A stretch of DNA of 64,000 bases, taken from contig NZ_JAFFQC010000009.1 of assembly GCF_016918545.1 (NCBI RefSeq), positions 1 through 64,000 of the forward strand, given 5' to 3'. Each line of letters opens with the position of its first letter. The stretch's first letter is position 1. This document shows positions 1 to 9,028 of this stretch, one piece after another. The notes under the pieces were generated by a model that did not search any database, had not been told where the DNA came from, and saw only the letters and a program-made list of their open reading frames with translations. The position numbers were made by a program, and so were the translations under genes. Source of the stretch: Desulfobulbus alkaliphilus (lineage in GTDB: Bacteria > Desulfobacterota > Desulfobulbia > Desulfobulbales > Desulfobulbaceae).

Positions 1-717
1 TGCTTGCGTCCTTGGATGTGGAATGCTTGAGCCGCTGTACCTTGGAGTACTGCTTCTTGAATTGCCGCTGGTGGTACTTGTGCTGCCGCCATCCCGGCAG
101 GTTGTACATTCCGGCCAGTATCACGCAGATTTCGATGACCTTACGGATGGCGTCCAGCAGGAGGTTTATGTCGGTGGGAAAATGGACATCTGTTTCCACC
201 ACAAAGGAGTCACAGCGGCCGACGATGCCCTCTTCGGGTTTTTTTTTAATGCCAGGTGTCCCGCGCGGACGACTTCCTGGTTGATCCGGTCCAGAATCTC
301 CGGTGTGAACAGCCGCAGATTATCCTTGAGTGTCTGCAGGTTATAATACTTGACGTCCGTCCAGTCGCTGTGACCGAGCATTTGTCGAAGGGTCTTATGT
401 TCGTTGGCCAACTCATGGATACGATCATAGTCGGCATTGAGCCCTACCCTGAGCACCCCCAGGACCAGAATCTGCCATTGGGTCATGCCGGGGCGACCGT
501 TCTTGGGATCCGCCTTGACGGTCTGCCCCTCGACTTGACGCTCAGGCAGGACCTCTTCGAGGATGGTGAAGACCGACCTGCGCAGTTCGGGCGTGGTGTA
601 GATGTGCTGGAGTCCCCGCAAGATCTGCGGGATATCATCGCGGGATTTAGGGTCCAGTTTGATGGCGCCGATGGCCAGTTCACCCAACTGCATTTGAGGT
701 TCGATTACTTTGCGCAT
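1..717 (-). mobile_element. ISNCY-like transposase, 5' part, frameshifted, cut by window edge
   Basis: The frame opening at 717 encodes a helix-rich N-terminus (MRKVIEPQMQLGE..., then RGLQHIYTTPELR, ILVLGVLRVGLNADYDRIHE and LQTLKDNLRLFTPEILDRIN) that I recognise from memory as the start of ISNCY-type transposases, which are usually 400-450 residues. The frame closes at 166, but the family sequence continues in another frame from about 239 to the window edge, reading CDSFVVETDVHFPTDINLL. The switch falls on a run of nine A on the minus strand (239-247): one more A, or a -1 slip, restores one protein. It may be a decayed pseudogene or programmed frameshifting. The rest lies outside the window and I could not define terminal repeats at 718-940. 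Confidence 0.75.
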
Positions 718-942
718 GAAGTATTCATCCTGTGAAGATTTGCCGGGAGCGGTGGTTGTATCTGCTCAGGGGGCTTGCCCGATGGAATTTTATGGCGAAC
801 TATACCATAGTAATCAATATGTTACACTATTAACGGCTCTCGTCGTTATTCATGCTCTCATTTTCTTCATGTCTGGAGCATGGTGACAACAACTTGATTT
901 ATTGTTGTTTTTGAGTTTTAGTTCAGGCACTACATAGTACCC

Positions 943-1674
943 ATGCGACGTTTTTTTCTTCCCCCCGACGCTCTGCGGAACGAGTTCATCCAGGTCAGCG
1001 GCGCCGAGGCCCGGCATATCGCCGTTGTCCTTCGCCTCCAGCCTGGGCAGCTCGTTGAATTTTTTGATGGCTGTGGCGCCGTGTACACCACCGCCCTGGA
1101 CTCTGTAGAAAAAAACCTGGTCACAGCATCCATTGTCAAGGTGCGCCGTGAGAACAGCAGGCCTGTTGCTCCCCTGACCCTGGCCCAATGCCTGCTCAAA
1201 GGCAAAAAAATGGATTTCCTGGTGCAGAAGGCCACTGAACTGGGGGTTCATGCCTTTCTTCCCCTGCACTCCAGGTATTGCGAAAACCTTGCTGACCGGG
1301 TGCGCCAACAAGAGCGCTGGCAGCGGATCATGATAGAGGCCTGCAAACAGTCCCACCGGACGACTCCAATGCATATTCACCCCGTCGTCCCGCTGGACAA
1401 AGCAGACTTTTCCTTGTTCAGGCACCGCCTTGCCGCCTGGGAAGAAGAGCGGTACACCGCCCTGCCCTCCTCTTATGCCGAGCAACCCGGCGATGTTTGT
1501 CTTCTGCTCGGCCCTGAAGGCGGTTTCCACCCCGATGATTTGTTGGTGATCCATGATCATAAATTCACCACCTTTTCTCTAGGTTCGAAAATCCTGCGTG
1601 GTGAAACCGCGGCCCTGGCGGCAGTGGCCATTGTCCAGTATTTCTCCGGTGCCCTGCAGCCAAACCCGCCATGA
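943..1674 (+). CDS. rsmE: 16S rRNA (uracil(1498)-N(3))-methyltransferase RsmE
   Basis: SPOUT-class methyltransferase that uses SAM to methylate U1498 of 16S rRNA in the assembled 30S subunit. At 243 residues it has the normal family length: an N-terminal PUA-like part (about 1-75), then the knotted SPOUT domain. Family motifs are visible: KKMDFLVQKATELG (about 88-101), EACKQSH (132-138), LLLGPEGGF (187-195) and SLGSKILRGETA (212-223), the last two forming the SAM-binding knot. It is followed after about 75 bp by dtd on the same strand, so the two may share a transcript. Function is confident from motif order. Confidence 0.95.
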   Translation: MRRFFLPPDALRNEFIQVSGAEARHIAVVLRLQPGQLVEFFDGCGAVYTTALDSVEKNLVTASIVKVRRENSRPVAPLTLAQCLLKGKKMDFLVQKATELGVHAFLPLHSRYCENLADRVRQQERWQRIMIEACKQSHRTTPMHIHPVVPLDKADFSLFRHRLAAWEEERYTALPSSYAEQPGDVCLLLGPEGGFHPDDLLVIHDHKFTTFSLGSKILRGETAALAAVAIVQYFSGALQPNPP

Positions 1675-1748
1675 GCTGGATGCGCGCCGGGCCACCCTGC
1701 AAGCTCTACTTTTTCACTCAACACTCCTCTTTACCTTTCTGATACCTT

Positions 1749-2198
1749 ATGAGAGCTGTACTCCAGCGGGTCAGCACCGCTCAAGTCGATGTTGATGGGG
1801 TGATCACCGGGACCATTGCCACAGGTCTGGTTGTCCTTCTCGGCATTCATCACCAGGATGACGAAACAGACCTCAACTGGCTGGTGGATAAAATTCATCA
1901 TTTGCGAATTTTTGATGATGATCAAGGCCAGATGAATCTGTCGCTTACCGATATCCAGGGAGAGTTGCTTGTGGTCTCTCAATTCACGTTGTACGGTGAT
2001 TGCCGCAAAGGCCGCCGCCCGTCCTGGAATAATGCCGCACCACCTGATCAGGCCAGGTGCCTGTACGACCTGTTCATCGCTGCATGTCGTCAACGCGGCA
2101 CCAGCACGCGGGCAGGCCAGTTTCAGGCTAATATGCAGGTAACCTTGACAAATTCAGGACCTGTGACCATCCTTCTCGATTCACATAAAACTTTCTGA
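1749..2198 (+). CDS. dtd: D-aminoacyl-tRNA deacylase
   Basis: Cytosolic proofreading enzyme that hydrolyses D-aminoacyl-tRNA (and glycyl-tRNA(Ala)), recycling tRNA charged with the wrong stereoisomer. The 149-residue length is typical. The two hallmark motifs are present: SQFTLYGDCRKGRRPS at 77-92 and NSGPVT at 135-140, which carries the Gly-cisPro selectivity pair. The start MRAVLQRVSTAQV matches the usual N-terminus. It sits between rsmE and the M16 protease, with only 12 bp before the next start, so it is probably co-transcribed with the protease. Confidence 0.96.
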   Translation: MRAVLQRVSTAQVDVDGVITGTIATGLVVLLGIHHQDDETDLNWLVDKIHHLRIFDDDQGQMNLSLTDIQGELLVVSQFTLYGDCRKGRRPSWNNAAPPDQARCLYDLFIAACRQRGTSTRAGQFQANMQVTLTNSGPVTILLDSHKTF

Positions 2199-2210
2199 CA
2201 CTGGTATACT

Positions 2211-5135
2211 ATGACCTCTTTTGCCCAAGGCTCCATCTATCACGGCTTTCTGCTCGAACAAAAGGCCTACATTGACGAGATTCACTCCACTGTTTTTCTT
2301 TTCACCCATACAGTGCTCGGCTGTCAGGCTGTGGCCATCAAAAATCAGGATGCCAACAAGACCTTTTGCGTCTCCTTTCTGACCGTACCCGAAGATTCCA
2401 CCGGAGTTGCCCATATTCTCGAGCATTCAGTGCTCATGGGTTCGAAAAAATATCCAATCCGGGATGTCTTCGGCGAAATCAACAAGGGAGGCCTGATGAC
2501 ATTCCTCAATGCCATGACCGGATCGGATACCACCTGGTACCCCTTTGCCACCCGCAATCTCAAGGAATATTTCAATATCATGGATGTGTACTGTGATGTG
2601 ACCTTCCATCCTTTGCTGTTGCAGTCGACCTTTGAGCAGGAAGGATGGCACTATCACCTGGAGAACATCGACGATCCGGTCCAATACACTGGCGTCGTGT
2701 TCAACGAAATGAAGGGCGCCTATTCCGATCCCATCCGTGCATTGTTCCACCATACCTTTCGCGGCCTGATGCCCAACTCAACCTATGCCCATGAGTCCGG
2801 AGGCAGTCCCCGCCACATTCCCGACCTCAGCTACGAACAGTTTCTTGCCTTTCACCGCTCCCACTACCATCCGGCAAACAGCACTTTCTTCTTTTACGGC
2901 GATGCTCCGCTTGATCAGGAACTGGCCTATATCCAGGAACATATTCTCCGTCACTATCCAACCCCGGTCCCCAGGGCAATCATCAGGGAAGGCGACAACC
3001 TGGAGGAACCGCTGTTCATCGAAGAGAGCTATCCCGTACAACCCGGCAGCTCCACTAAGCAGAAAACCTTTGTAGCCATCAGTTCCGCCGTGGGCACTGT
3101 TCATGACCGCAAACTGAGCGCCTCTTTTCAGATCATTGCCAATATCCTCTACAACTCCGACGGTTCCCCGTTGAAGAAAGCGATCATCAATGCCGCTCTG
3201 TGCAAGGATTTTGGTGGTCTGTTTCTCAGCAATTCCAGTTTGAAAACCTTGATCATCACCTATCTGGTGGGCACTGATCCGGATAAACGAGATCATTTTC
3301 TCGCTCTGTACAAGGCCACCCTGACCCGTATGGTCGAAGCCGGCCTGGACAAGGATCTGGTTCTTTCCGAACTGAACAAATATGAATTCACTGTCCGGGA
3401 AGAGATGAACAAGGCTCAACGCGGTCTCGATCTCATCGGTAAAGCCCTTCCCGCCATGAAACACGGCATGGACCCCTTCCAGGCCCTGCAGATGGATGCC
3501 CTACTGGCGGAAATTCGCCGCGAAGCTACGGAAAACGGGTACTTCGAACAGTTGATCCGCACCCATGTCCTCAACAATCCAGCGACCGTTACCGTTGCCC
3601 TTGTTCCGGACCCGAAAAAAATGGTCATCCAGCAGCAGGAAGAGCAGAATAAGCTGGAGACCTTTGCACAAACCCTTGATGCTGTCGGCCGACAACGCCT
3701 GGTGGAGCACACTCGAGAACTGATGGCTTTACAGACAATAAAAAATACATCAACAGACCTGCACTGCCTGCCTCGTCTCTCCCTGGAGGACCTTGACCCC
3801 CAGCCCCCTTTTCATGCTGTGCAGCCATCCCATCTGGCAGGGGTTGAATTGCTCATCAATGATCTGGAGACCAATGGCATCTGCTACCTCGATTTCGGTC
3901 TGGACTGCTCCATGCTGCCAGCGGGGTTGCTGCCGTATCTGGACCTGTTCGCCACCATCCTCACTGAAATCGGGACCCAGGAGAAGGATTACATGCAGTT
4001 CGCCAAAGCGATCAACCGTTGCACCGGCGACTTTTCGCATTCCTTCCAGGTCTATCTGCGAGCCGACGACCGCAACAAGGTGCGTCCCATCCTCTGGCTG
4101 CACATGAAGGCTCTTTCTTCCCATTTGGACGAAGCTCTGGCCCTGTTGACCGAGGTTTTGGCCTCCGTCTCCTTTTCCGACCGGGAGCACATCGAGGAAA
4201 TAGTCCAGCGGGAGTTCGCCTGGGCTGAACATGCGGCACAAAGTGAGGGCTACACCCTGGCTTCGACCCGAGCCTTTTCCCATTTAAGTCGTGCCGGCGC
4301 TTATAACGAGTATGTCCACGGCATTCACGCGTATCAGCACTTGAAGGATCTTGCCGGCACCTATCAGCAGCGTGAAGAAACCTTTCTCGCTGCCCTGGAG
4401 CATATCCGCAACCTGCTGTTCCGCCAAGCCGGGGTGATCGTTGCCATCACGGGAGAGGATGGCGACATCCGCCGTTTCCAGAACCTGGGTGCCTCGGTTA
4501 TCAAGACCCTCCCCGCCCCCCCCCTGGAGCACGTCCAACCCCAGTTTACCGTCGCTCCGGCCAGACAGGCTTTCACCACCTCAGCGGATGTGGTGTACAA
4601 TGTGCAGTCCTGTCCCCTCTTTGCAGATCCGGCAGGGTATAATGGCTCCTTTGAGGTTCTCAGGACCTGGCTCTCGCGCGATTATCTCTGGAACACCGTA
4701 CGCCAGATGGGTGGTGCCTATGGCTGTTTTGTTCAATTCAACCACTTGAGCGGTAATTTCGGCATGGTCAGCTATCGTGACCCCCAGGTGCGCAAGACCT
4801 ACGAGGCCTATGCCGCACTGCCGAACCTGGTCAAGACGCTCGATCTATCCACGGAGGTCCTCCACCAACTGCTTATTGGTGCCTACAGCAGCTGTACGCC
4901 TCACCAGGGCCCGGCATCCAGGGGGGCTGCCGCACGAAACGATTATCTATCTGGAATAACAACAACTTTCAAACAAAAACGTATCGAGGAAATCCTGACA
5001 ACATCCATTCATGATCTTCGCCGTTTCGCACCTCTGCTGGAACAACTGCAAACCGACCCTGTGCGGACCACCATCGGCAGTAGAGGAAAAATCGAACAGG
5101 ACGACCACCTCTTTGATGATATCATCGAGCTGTAA
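2211..5135 (+). CDS. M16C insulinase-family zinc metallopeptidase (PreP-like)
   Basis: Large single-chain peptidase of 974 residues, the size of the M16C presequence-protease group, in which two homologous halves enclose a chamber degrading short peptides. The inverted zinc motif HILEH is at 68-72 and the third ligand is probably the Glu of FNEMKGAYS (E166). The C-terminal part retains the substrate-side signature RQMGGAYGCFVQF. No signal peptide is evident, so a cytosolic peptide-clearing role is inferred. The gene starts 12 bp after dtd. A GC-rich hairpin (5161-5189) follows the stop. Confidence 0.9.
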   Translation: MTSFAQGSIYHGFLLEQKAYIDEIHSTVFLFTHTVLGCQAVAIKNQDANKTFCVSFLTVPEDSTGVAHILEHSVLMGSKKYPIRDVFGEINKGGLMTFLNAMTGSDTTWYPFATRNLKEYFNIMDVYCDVTFHPLLLQSTFEQEGWHYHLENIDDPVQYTGVVFNEMKGAYSDPIRALFHHTFRGLMPNSTYAHESGGSPRHIPDLSYEQFLAFHRSHYHPANSTFFFYGDAPLDQELAYIQEHILRHYPTPVPRAIIREGDNLEEPLFIEESYPVQPGSSTKQKTFVAISSAVGTVHDRKLSASFQIIANILYNSDGSPLKKAIINAALCKDFGGLFLSNSSLKTLIITYLVGTDPDKRDHFLALYKATLTRMVEAGLDKDLVLSELNKYEFTVREEMNKAQRGLDLIGKALPAMKHGMDPFQALQMDALLAEIRREATENGYFEQLIRTHVLNNPATVTVALVPDPKKMVIQQQEEQNKLETFAQTLDAVGRQRLVEHTRELMALQTIKNTSTDLHCLPRLSLEDLDPQPPFHAVQPSHLAGVELLINDLETNGICYLDFGLDCSMLPAGLLPYLDLFATILTEIGTQEKDYMQFAKAINRCTGDFSHSFQVYLRADDRNKVRPILWLHMKALSSHLDEALALLTEVLASVSFSDREHIEEIVQREFAWAEHAAQSEGYTLASTRAFSHLSRAGAYNEYVHGIHAYQHLKDLAGTYQQREETFLAALEHIRNLLFRQAGVIVAITGEDGDIRRFQNLGASVIKTLPAPPLEHVQPQFTVAPARQAFTTSADVVYNVQSCPLFADPAGYNGSFEVLRTWLSRDYLWNTVRQMGGAYGCFVQFNHLSGNFGMVSYRDPQVRKTYEAYAALPNLVKTLDLSTEVLHQLLIGAYSSCTPHQGPASRGAAARNDYLSGITTTFKQKRIEEILTTSIHDLRRFAPLLEQLQTDPVRTTIGSRGKIEQDDHLFDDIIEL

Positions 5136-5160
5136 CCTGGGAGGACACCTGTACTACCCA

Positions 5161-5189
5161 CCCCTGTGCCCTTTCTTCGGGCACAGGGG
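5161..5189 (+). terminator. Hairpin downstream of the M16C peptidase gene
   Basis: Perfect 11-bp stem (CCCCTGTGCCC / GGGCACAGGGG) with a 7-nt loop, 25 bp after the stop codon. No U tract follows, so it may stabilise the 3' end or act with a factor rather than terminate intrinsically. Confidence 0.45.
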
Positions 5190-5220
5190 ATCCGGTTGCC
5201 GTTCCTGGCAATACCTGGTG

Positions 5221-5554
5221 CCTGATTCGTGACGTCTGGACGCTTGTTTTGGATATATTCTGCTGTCATAACATTATCCTGAATCCGTGACGGCTGGAGT
5301 CTTCTTGGGATGTCTCTTGCTGTGATCAGGTTCTAATTGCAGCAGAACCCTTGAGGTTAACCTTCACCAGTCGCCCACGGATTCAGGATTATAATTGCAG
5401 CGAAATCCTTGGCAACAACGTTCACCATTCGCCCTTCGGGGCATCCATCGGCACGCCATCTTCATTGCCCGGAACCGCCCGATAAAACGTCTTTATTAAC
5501 CGAAGGGTCACACGCAACAAAGCTGACGCACGGACGTATGCGCACGGATTCAGG
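5221..5554 (+). repeat. MITE-like element, long copy split by a nested copy
   Basis: A copy of the window's main intergenic repeat. It opens CCTGATTCGTGACG, is interrupted at 5278-5387 by a second complete copy, then resumes (ATAATTGCAGCG...) and ends CGCACGGATTCAGG at 5554. The second half (about 5430-5545) holds the long palindromic module seen in full copies. The outer ends are degenerate. AATAC occurs both just left (5210-5214) and right (5555-5559), a possible but offset target duplication. Confidence 0.8.
5278..5387 (+). repeat. MITE-like element, 110-bp copy nested in another copy, TSD ATTAT
   Basis: Begins CCTGAATCCGTGACGG and ends CACGGATTCAGG, and lacks the palindromic module. ATTAT lies immediately on both sides (5273-5277 and 5388-5392). 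Removing the element plus one ATTAT restores a continuous host repeat, which is direct evidence of insertion by transposition. Confidence 0.88.
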
Positions 5555-5581
5555 AATACAGGAGCGAAGCCAGCCACACTG

Positions 5582-6010
5582 CTATAAATCCCGTATCGGG
5601 TTGCGGGGCACCATGGGGGCTGATTCCGCCGTTGCAGGCGTTGATAATTTATCCACCACCCGGTTGAAATAGGGGCCTTCCTCACCAAGATTGATCGACC
5701 GCCCCATTCGTCCCTCCAGCTTGGTTCTCAGGACGCCCAGCCTGCGCAGTTGCCGCACTTTTTCCCTTTCGTCCCTGCACGTTGTCAACAAATCTTCAAT
5801 ACGGGTAATCTCTTTTTGCAAGGCAACCTCCTCTGGAATATACCCGCCGTTTTTCAGCAAACGATATCCCATGCGCAGGTCTGCTGGTACATGCTCCAGA
5901 TCATCCGGTGGCAACGGAACGTTTTTCCAGTGGCTGAGGTCTGCCATGCTCCCTTCCGCCATGGCCTGCTGGATTTTCCTCTCCGCAATTGTCTGTAAAA
6001 TCGTCAGCAT
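5582..6010 (-). CDS. DnaJC28-like conserved-domain (DUF1992) protein
   Basis: A 142-residue protein with the compact arrangement of the DUF1992/DnaJC28 conserved domain: ERKIQQAMAEGSMADLSHWKN, then LPPDDLEHVPADLRMGYRLLKNGG, then a charged helical tail (EITRIEDLLTTCRDEREKVR) likely to form a coiled coil. Despite the name these proteins carry no J domain, and their function is not established. The start at 6010 is chosen because GGGAGGG lies 8 nt upstream; the open frame runs further 5' into repeat sequence. It is flanked on both sides by copies of the intergenic element. Confidence 0.8.
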   Translation of the reverse strand: MLTILQTIAERKIQQAMAEGSMADLSHWKNVPLPPDDLEHVPADLRMGYRLLKNGGYIPEEVALQKEITRIEDLLTTCRDEREKVRQLRRLGVLRTKLEGRMGRSINLGEEGPYFNRVVDKLSTPATAESAPMVPRNPIRDL

Positions 6011-6030
6011 GGGTAATGCCCTCCCTTTTT

Positions 6031-6138
6031 CCTGAATCCGTGACGACTGGACGCTTGTTTTGGATATATCTTGCTGTAAGCATATTATAATTACAGTAAA
6101 ACACAACCCTGACAACAGCCCTGCCGTCACAGACCAGG
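6031..6138 (+). repeat. MITE-like element, degenerate copy
   Basis: Begins CCTGAATCCGTGACGACTGG and follows the family consensus through the AT-rich middle (ATTATAATTACAG), but the right end has decayed to GTCACAGACCAGG. It lies 20 bp upstream of the DUF1992 gene start, so it probably carries or displaces that gene's promoter. Confidence 0.65.
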
Positions 6139-6289
6139 GTTGTCGTTATCGTCATCACCGGTATAATAAAAGGTGACGTTGCTGCGCTCCACTTGTGCAG
6201 CCTTCCGCGATCCTGCTTTACATTATCGGCATCCCCCCTCAACCAAAACCTGTTTCACACACTTGGCATCCCCCTGAAACCAGAACGAC

Positions 6290-6490
6290 CGGACTTTCTT
6301 TGGGATTATTACACTGAAATCACTTTATAATTTTATCGAAATTTTTGATAATAATCTTCACCAGCCGCCCTTCTGGCGTTCGTCCGCACGCCATGTTCAC
6401 GGTCCGTACCCTTACGCTTCAGTGTCCGCTAATCGAACTGTCAAAGACAATAAAGCTGACGCACGGACGAACGCCCACCGACCCAGAAAG
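6290..6490 (+). repeat. MITE-like element, degenerate copy with palindromic module
   Basis: The left end is decayed, but CTTCACCAGCCGCCCTTC, the long palindrome (GTTCGTCCGCACGCC ... CTGACGCACGGACGAACGC) and a worn right end are recognisable. It abuts the 3' end of nadB (6502). Nothing else is seen between 6139 and 6501. Confidence 0.65.
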
Positions 6491-6501
6491 GATGCAGGGG
6501 A

Positions 6502-8103
6502 TTATTGCTCGAGCACGGTATCCTTCTTGAAATCCTGATCGTTTTTATCTGGATAGTCGACAATATAATGCAGGCCACGTGATTCTTTTCGTTGACAGGC
6601 ACTGCGGACTATCAACTCGGCAACAACTGCCAGATTGCGCAGCTCCACCAAATCCGCTGTGAGCAGATACTCGTGAAAATGCTCCCGTATCTCTCTGCAC
6701 ACTGAATCCAGACGAACCTGCATCAATCCCAATCGCTTTTTCCTCCTGACGATGCCGACATAATTCCACATGAGCTGACGGACCTGATCCCAGTTGTGTT
6801 TAATCAGTACCGATTCATCCAACACGGCCGCTCCCCCGGTCTGCCAATCTTGCACTTGTATAGGTTTCTGCTCCCTGATGCTCTGAATATTTTCCTGCAA
6901 CCACAGACTACCTCGATGAGCAAAGACTACGGCCTCAAGCAGAGAATTACTTGCCAGGCGATTGGCTCCGTGCAGCCCGGTGCAGGCTGTTTCGCCAAAA
7001 GCGAACAAATTATTCAGAGACGACTTCCCCCAGGAATCAACCAGCACCCCGCCACACATATAATGTGCGGCCGGCACCACCGGAATTGGCCGCCGGGTCA
7101 GATCAACACCATACTGTCGACAGACAGCATAAATATTCGGGAACCTCGTCATTAAAAACTCTGCGGGTTTGTGGGAAATATCGAGATAGACACAATCCGC
7201 TCCACTCGCCTTCATCTCGGCATCAATACCCCTGGCTACCGCGTCTCTGGTAGCCAGGTCGCCGCGATGATCGTATTTTTTCATGAAAGGTTCCCCGCGG
7301 CTATTGATCAACACGCCCCCTTCCCCTCTGACGGCCTCGGAAATGAGAAAATTTTTAGCTTCTCGATTGAAAAAACAGGTCGGATGAAACTGGACAAACT
7401 CCAGATTCGCCACCCTGGCGCCAGCCCTGTAGGCCATAGCCACCCCATCGCCAGTGGCAATATCCGGGTTGGTTGTATACAGATACACCTTGCCGCACCC
7501 GCCGGTACACAGAATTGTGACCCCAGCCATCCTGCTTTCCACCATGCCAGTGGTCCTGTCAAGGACATAGGCCCCCAGGCACCTGTCGCCACCCGCAGGA
7601 ACCTCGCCCACCGCTTTTGAAGCCAGCAGCAAGTCAACAGCCAAATGGTTCTCCAGAACCTCGATATTCGCCGTGCCGGCAACCCGCTCCAACAACGCCC
7701 GCTCAATCTCCTTGCCGGTCAGATCCGAGGCATGCGCCACCCTTCGTACAGAGTGACCTCCCTCCATCCCCAGATCAAACCCCACCCCGCCCGCCCCTTT
7801 CTGGAACCTGACACCAAAATCAACCAACTCCCGTACCCGATCAGGACCTTCCGTGGCCACAATCCGGACGACCTCCTCATTGCAAAGCCCATCACCGGAC
7901 CGCAATGTATCCTCAATATGCGCGTCGACAGAGTCTTCAACGGAAAGCACCGCCGCCACTCCCCCTTGGGCCAGATTGGTAGCGGTGTCCGCCTTTTTTT
8001 TCTTGGTAACCAGGGTTACGGTTGCAAACCCAGCCACCTTCAAGGCTAAAGAAAGCCCGGAAATGCCGCTGCCGACAACAAGCACATCGCTGTATTTTGC
8101 CAT
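6502..8103 (-). CDS. nadB: L-aspartate oxidase
   Basis: FAD enzyme that oxidises L-aspartate to iminoaspartate, the first step of de novo NAD synthesis; anaerobes use fumarate as electron acceptor. The 533-residue length fits. The N-terminal dinucleotide motif is VLVVGSGISGLSLA (from residue 8), followed by ATNLAQGGVAAV, the succinate dehydrogenase-like FAD/substrate region (FVQFHPTCFF, AHYMCGGVLVD, ASNSLLEAVVFAHR) and the C-terminal SRGLHYIVDYP typical of NadB. nadA and nadC are not in the window. It is divergent from parA with parS between. Confidence 0.95.
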   Translation of the reverse strand: MAKYSDVLVVGSGISGLSLALKVAGFATVTLVTKKKKADTATNLAQGGVAAVLSVEDSVDAHIEDTLRSGDGLCNEEVVRIVATEGPDRVRELVDFGVRFQKGAGGVGFDLGMEGGHSVRRVAHASDLTGKEIERALLERVAGTANIEVLENHLAVDLLLASKAVGEVPAGGDRCLGAYVLDRTTGMVESRMAGVTILCTGGCGKVYLYTTNPDIATGDGVAMAYRAGARVANLEFVQFHPTCFFNREAKNFLISEAVRGEGGVLINSRGEPFMKKYDHRGDLATRDAVARGIDAEMKASGADCVYLDISHKPAEFLMTRFPNIYAVCRQYGVDLTRRPIPVVPAAHYMCGGVLVDSWGKSSLNNLFAFGETACTGLHGANRLASNSLLEAVVFAHRGSLWLQENIQSIREQKPIQVQDWQTGGAAVLDESVLIKHNWDQVRQLMWNYVGIVRRKKRLGLMQVRLDSVCREIREHFHEYLLTADLVELRNLAVVAELIVRSACQRKESRGLHYIVDYPDKNDQDFKKDTVLEQ

Positions 8104-8123
8104 GATTGACTCCGGTGTAACAA

Positions 8124-8139
8124 TGTTTCACGTGAAACA
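8124..8139. promoter_or_regulatory. parS: parS centromere site
   Basis: The sequence TGTTTCACGTGAAACA is the exact 16-bp palindromic consensus bound by chromosomal ParB proteins. It lies 20 bp upstream of nadB and about 105 bp upstream of parA, so ParB loading here could also influence both divergent promoters. Confidence 0.95.
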
Positions 8140-8245
8140 TCGGTAAAGTTAAACGTAAAGGCAAGTAGCGGTTCACTCAACGGTTTAAGTATAGTATACT
8201 CGCATGTTGTTTCACCAATAAAGCAACGGAAGGAGGCAAAGAGTC

Positions 8246-9028
8246 TTGGACACGAAAGTTATTGCCCTGGCCAACCAGAAGGGTGGAGTCGGCAAAACCA
8301 CCACGGCCCTGAACCTTGCTGCCGTTCTGGCCGCCAAAGGAAAAAAAGTGCTCCTGGTCGATTCCGATCCCCAGGGAAATGCTTCCAGTGGAGTCGGTGT
8401 CTTCAGGTCGAGCGAGGACAAGAACCTGTACAGCTGTTTTACTGGTGCCAGGGAAACGCAAGATTGCATCTTGAAAACCAATGTGAAACACCTCTCGGTC
8501 CTGCCAGCCTCAATTGATCTTGTCGGGGTTGAAATCGAACTTATCTCGCAAAACCAGCGCGAAAAAAAATTACAATCGGTTTTGCGTCCAGTGAGAGGAC
8601 TCTACCAATATGTTCTCATTGATTGCCCCCCGTCCCTTGGTATTCTGACCATCAACAGCCTTACCGCTGCTGACTCGGTGCTTATTCCGCTCCAGTGTGA
8701 GTACTTCGCCATGGAAGGATTGGCACAGTTGATTCAGACTATCCGCAAGGTCAAAAAAAATCTCAACAGAGGGTTGTTTATCGAAGGATTGGTCCTGACC
8801 ATGTACGACCGGAGAAACCGGTTGACGCATTCAGTGGCCAGTGAGATCCAGGACCATTTTGGCGATCAGGTCTTCAAAACGGTCATCCCGCGTAATGTTC
8901 GACTCAGTGAAAGTCCCAGCCACGGCCAGACCATTATTGAGTATGATGGGCAATGCAGTGGTGCTAAGGCGTACAAAGAATTAGGCAAGGAATTTTTAAA
9001 AAAACAACAACAGGGCAGGGGGGTATGA
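8246..9028 (+). CDS. parA: Chromosome-partitioning ATPase ParA (Soj)
   Basis: Cytosolic ATPase that binds DNA non-specifically and moves ParB-parS complexes. The deviant Walker A KGGVGKTT is at 12-19 and the A' box DSDPQGN at 39-45; 'IDCPPSLG' marks Walker B. The length of 260 is normal for chromosomal ParA. The start codon is TTG, supported by AGGAGG at 8231-8236, nine bases upstream, and by the natural N-terminus that results. It overlaps parB by 4 bp (ATGA), indicating translational coupling. Confidence 0.96.
   Translation: MDTKVIALANQKGGVGKTTTALNLAAVLAAKGKKVLLVDSDPQGNASSGVGVFRSSEDKNLYSCFTGARETQDCILKTNVKHLSVLPASIDLVGVEIELISQNQREKKLQSVLRPVRGLYQYVLIDCPPSLGILTINSLTAADSVLIPLQCEYFAMEGLAQLIQTIRKVKKNLNRGLFIEGLVLTMYDRRNRLTHSVASEIQDHFGDQVFKTVIPRNVRLSESPSHGQTIIEYDGQCSGAKAYKELGKEFLKKQQQGRGV

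Noticed and set aside
2778-3464. A 228-codon minus-strand frame opposite the M16C peptidase
   Set aside because: Shadow of the peptidase frame; no recognisable domain.
5409-5672. Short frames inside the intergenic repeats (also at 24640-24978 and 41347-41607)
   Set aside because: They run across palindromic repeat sequence and differ in frame between copies; no conserved peptide.
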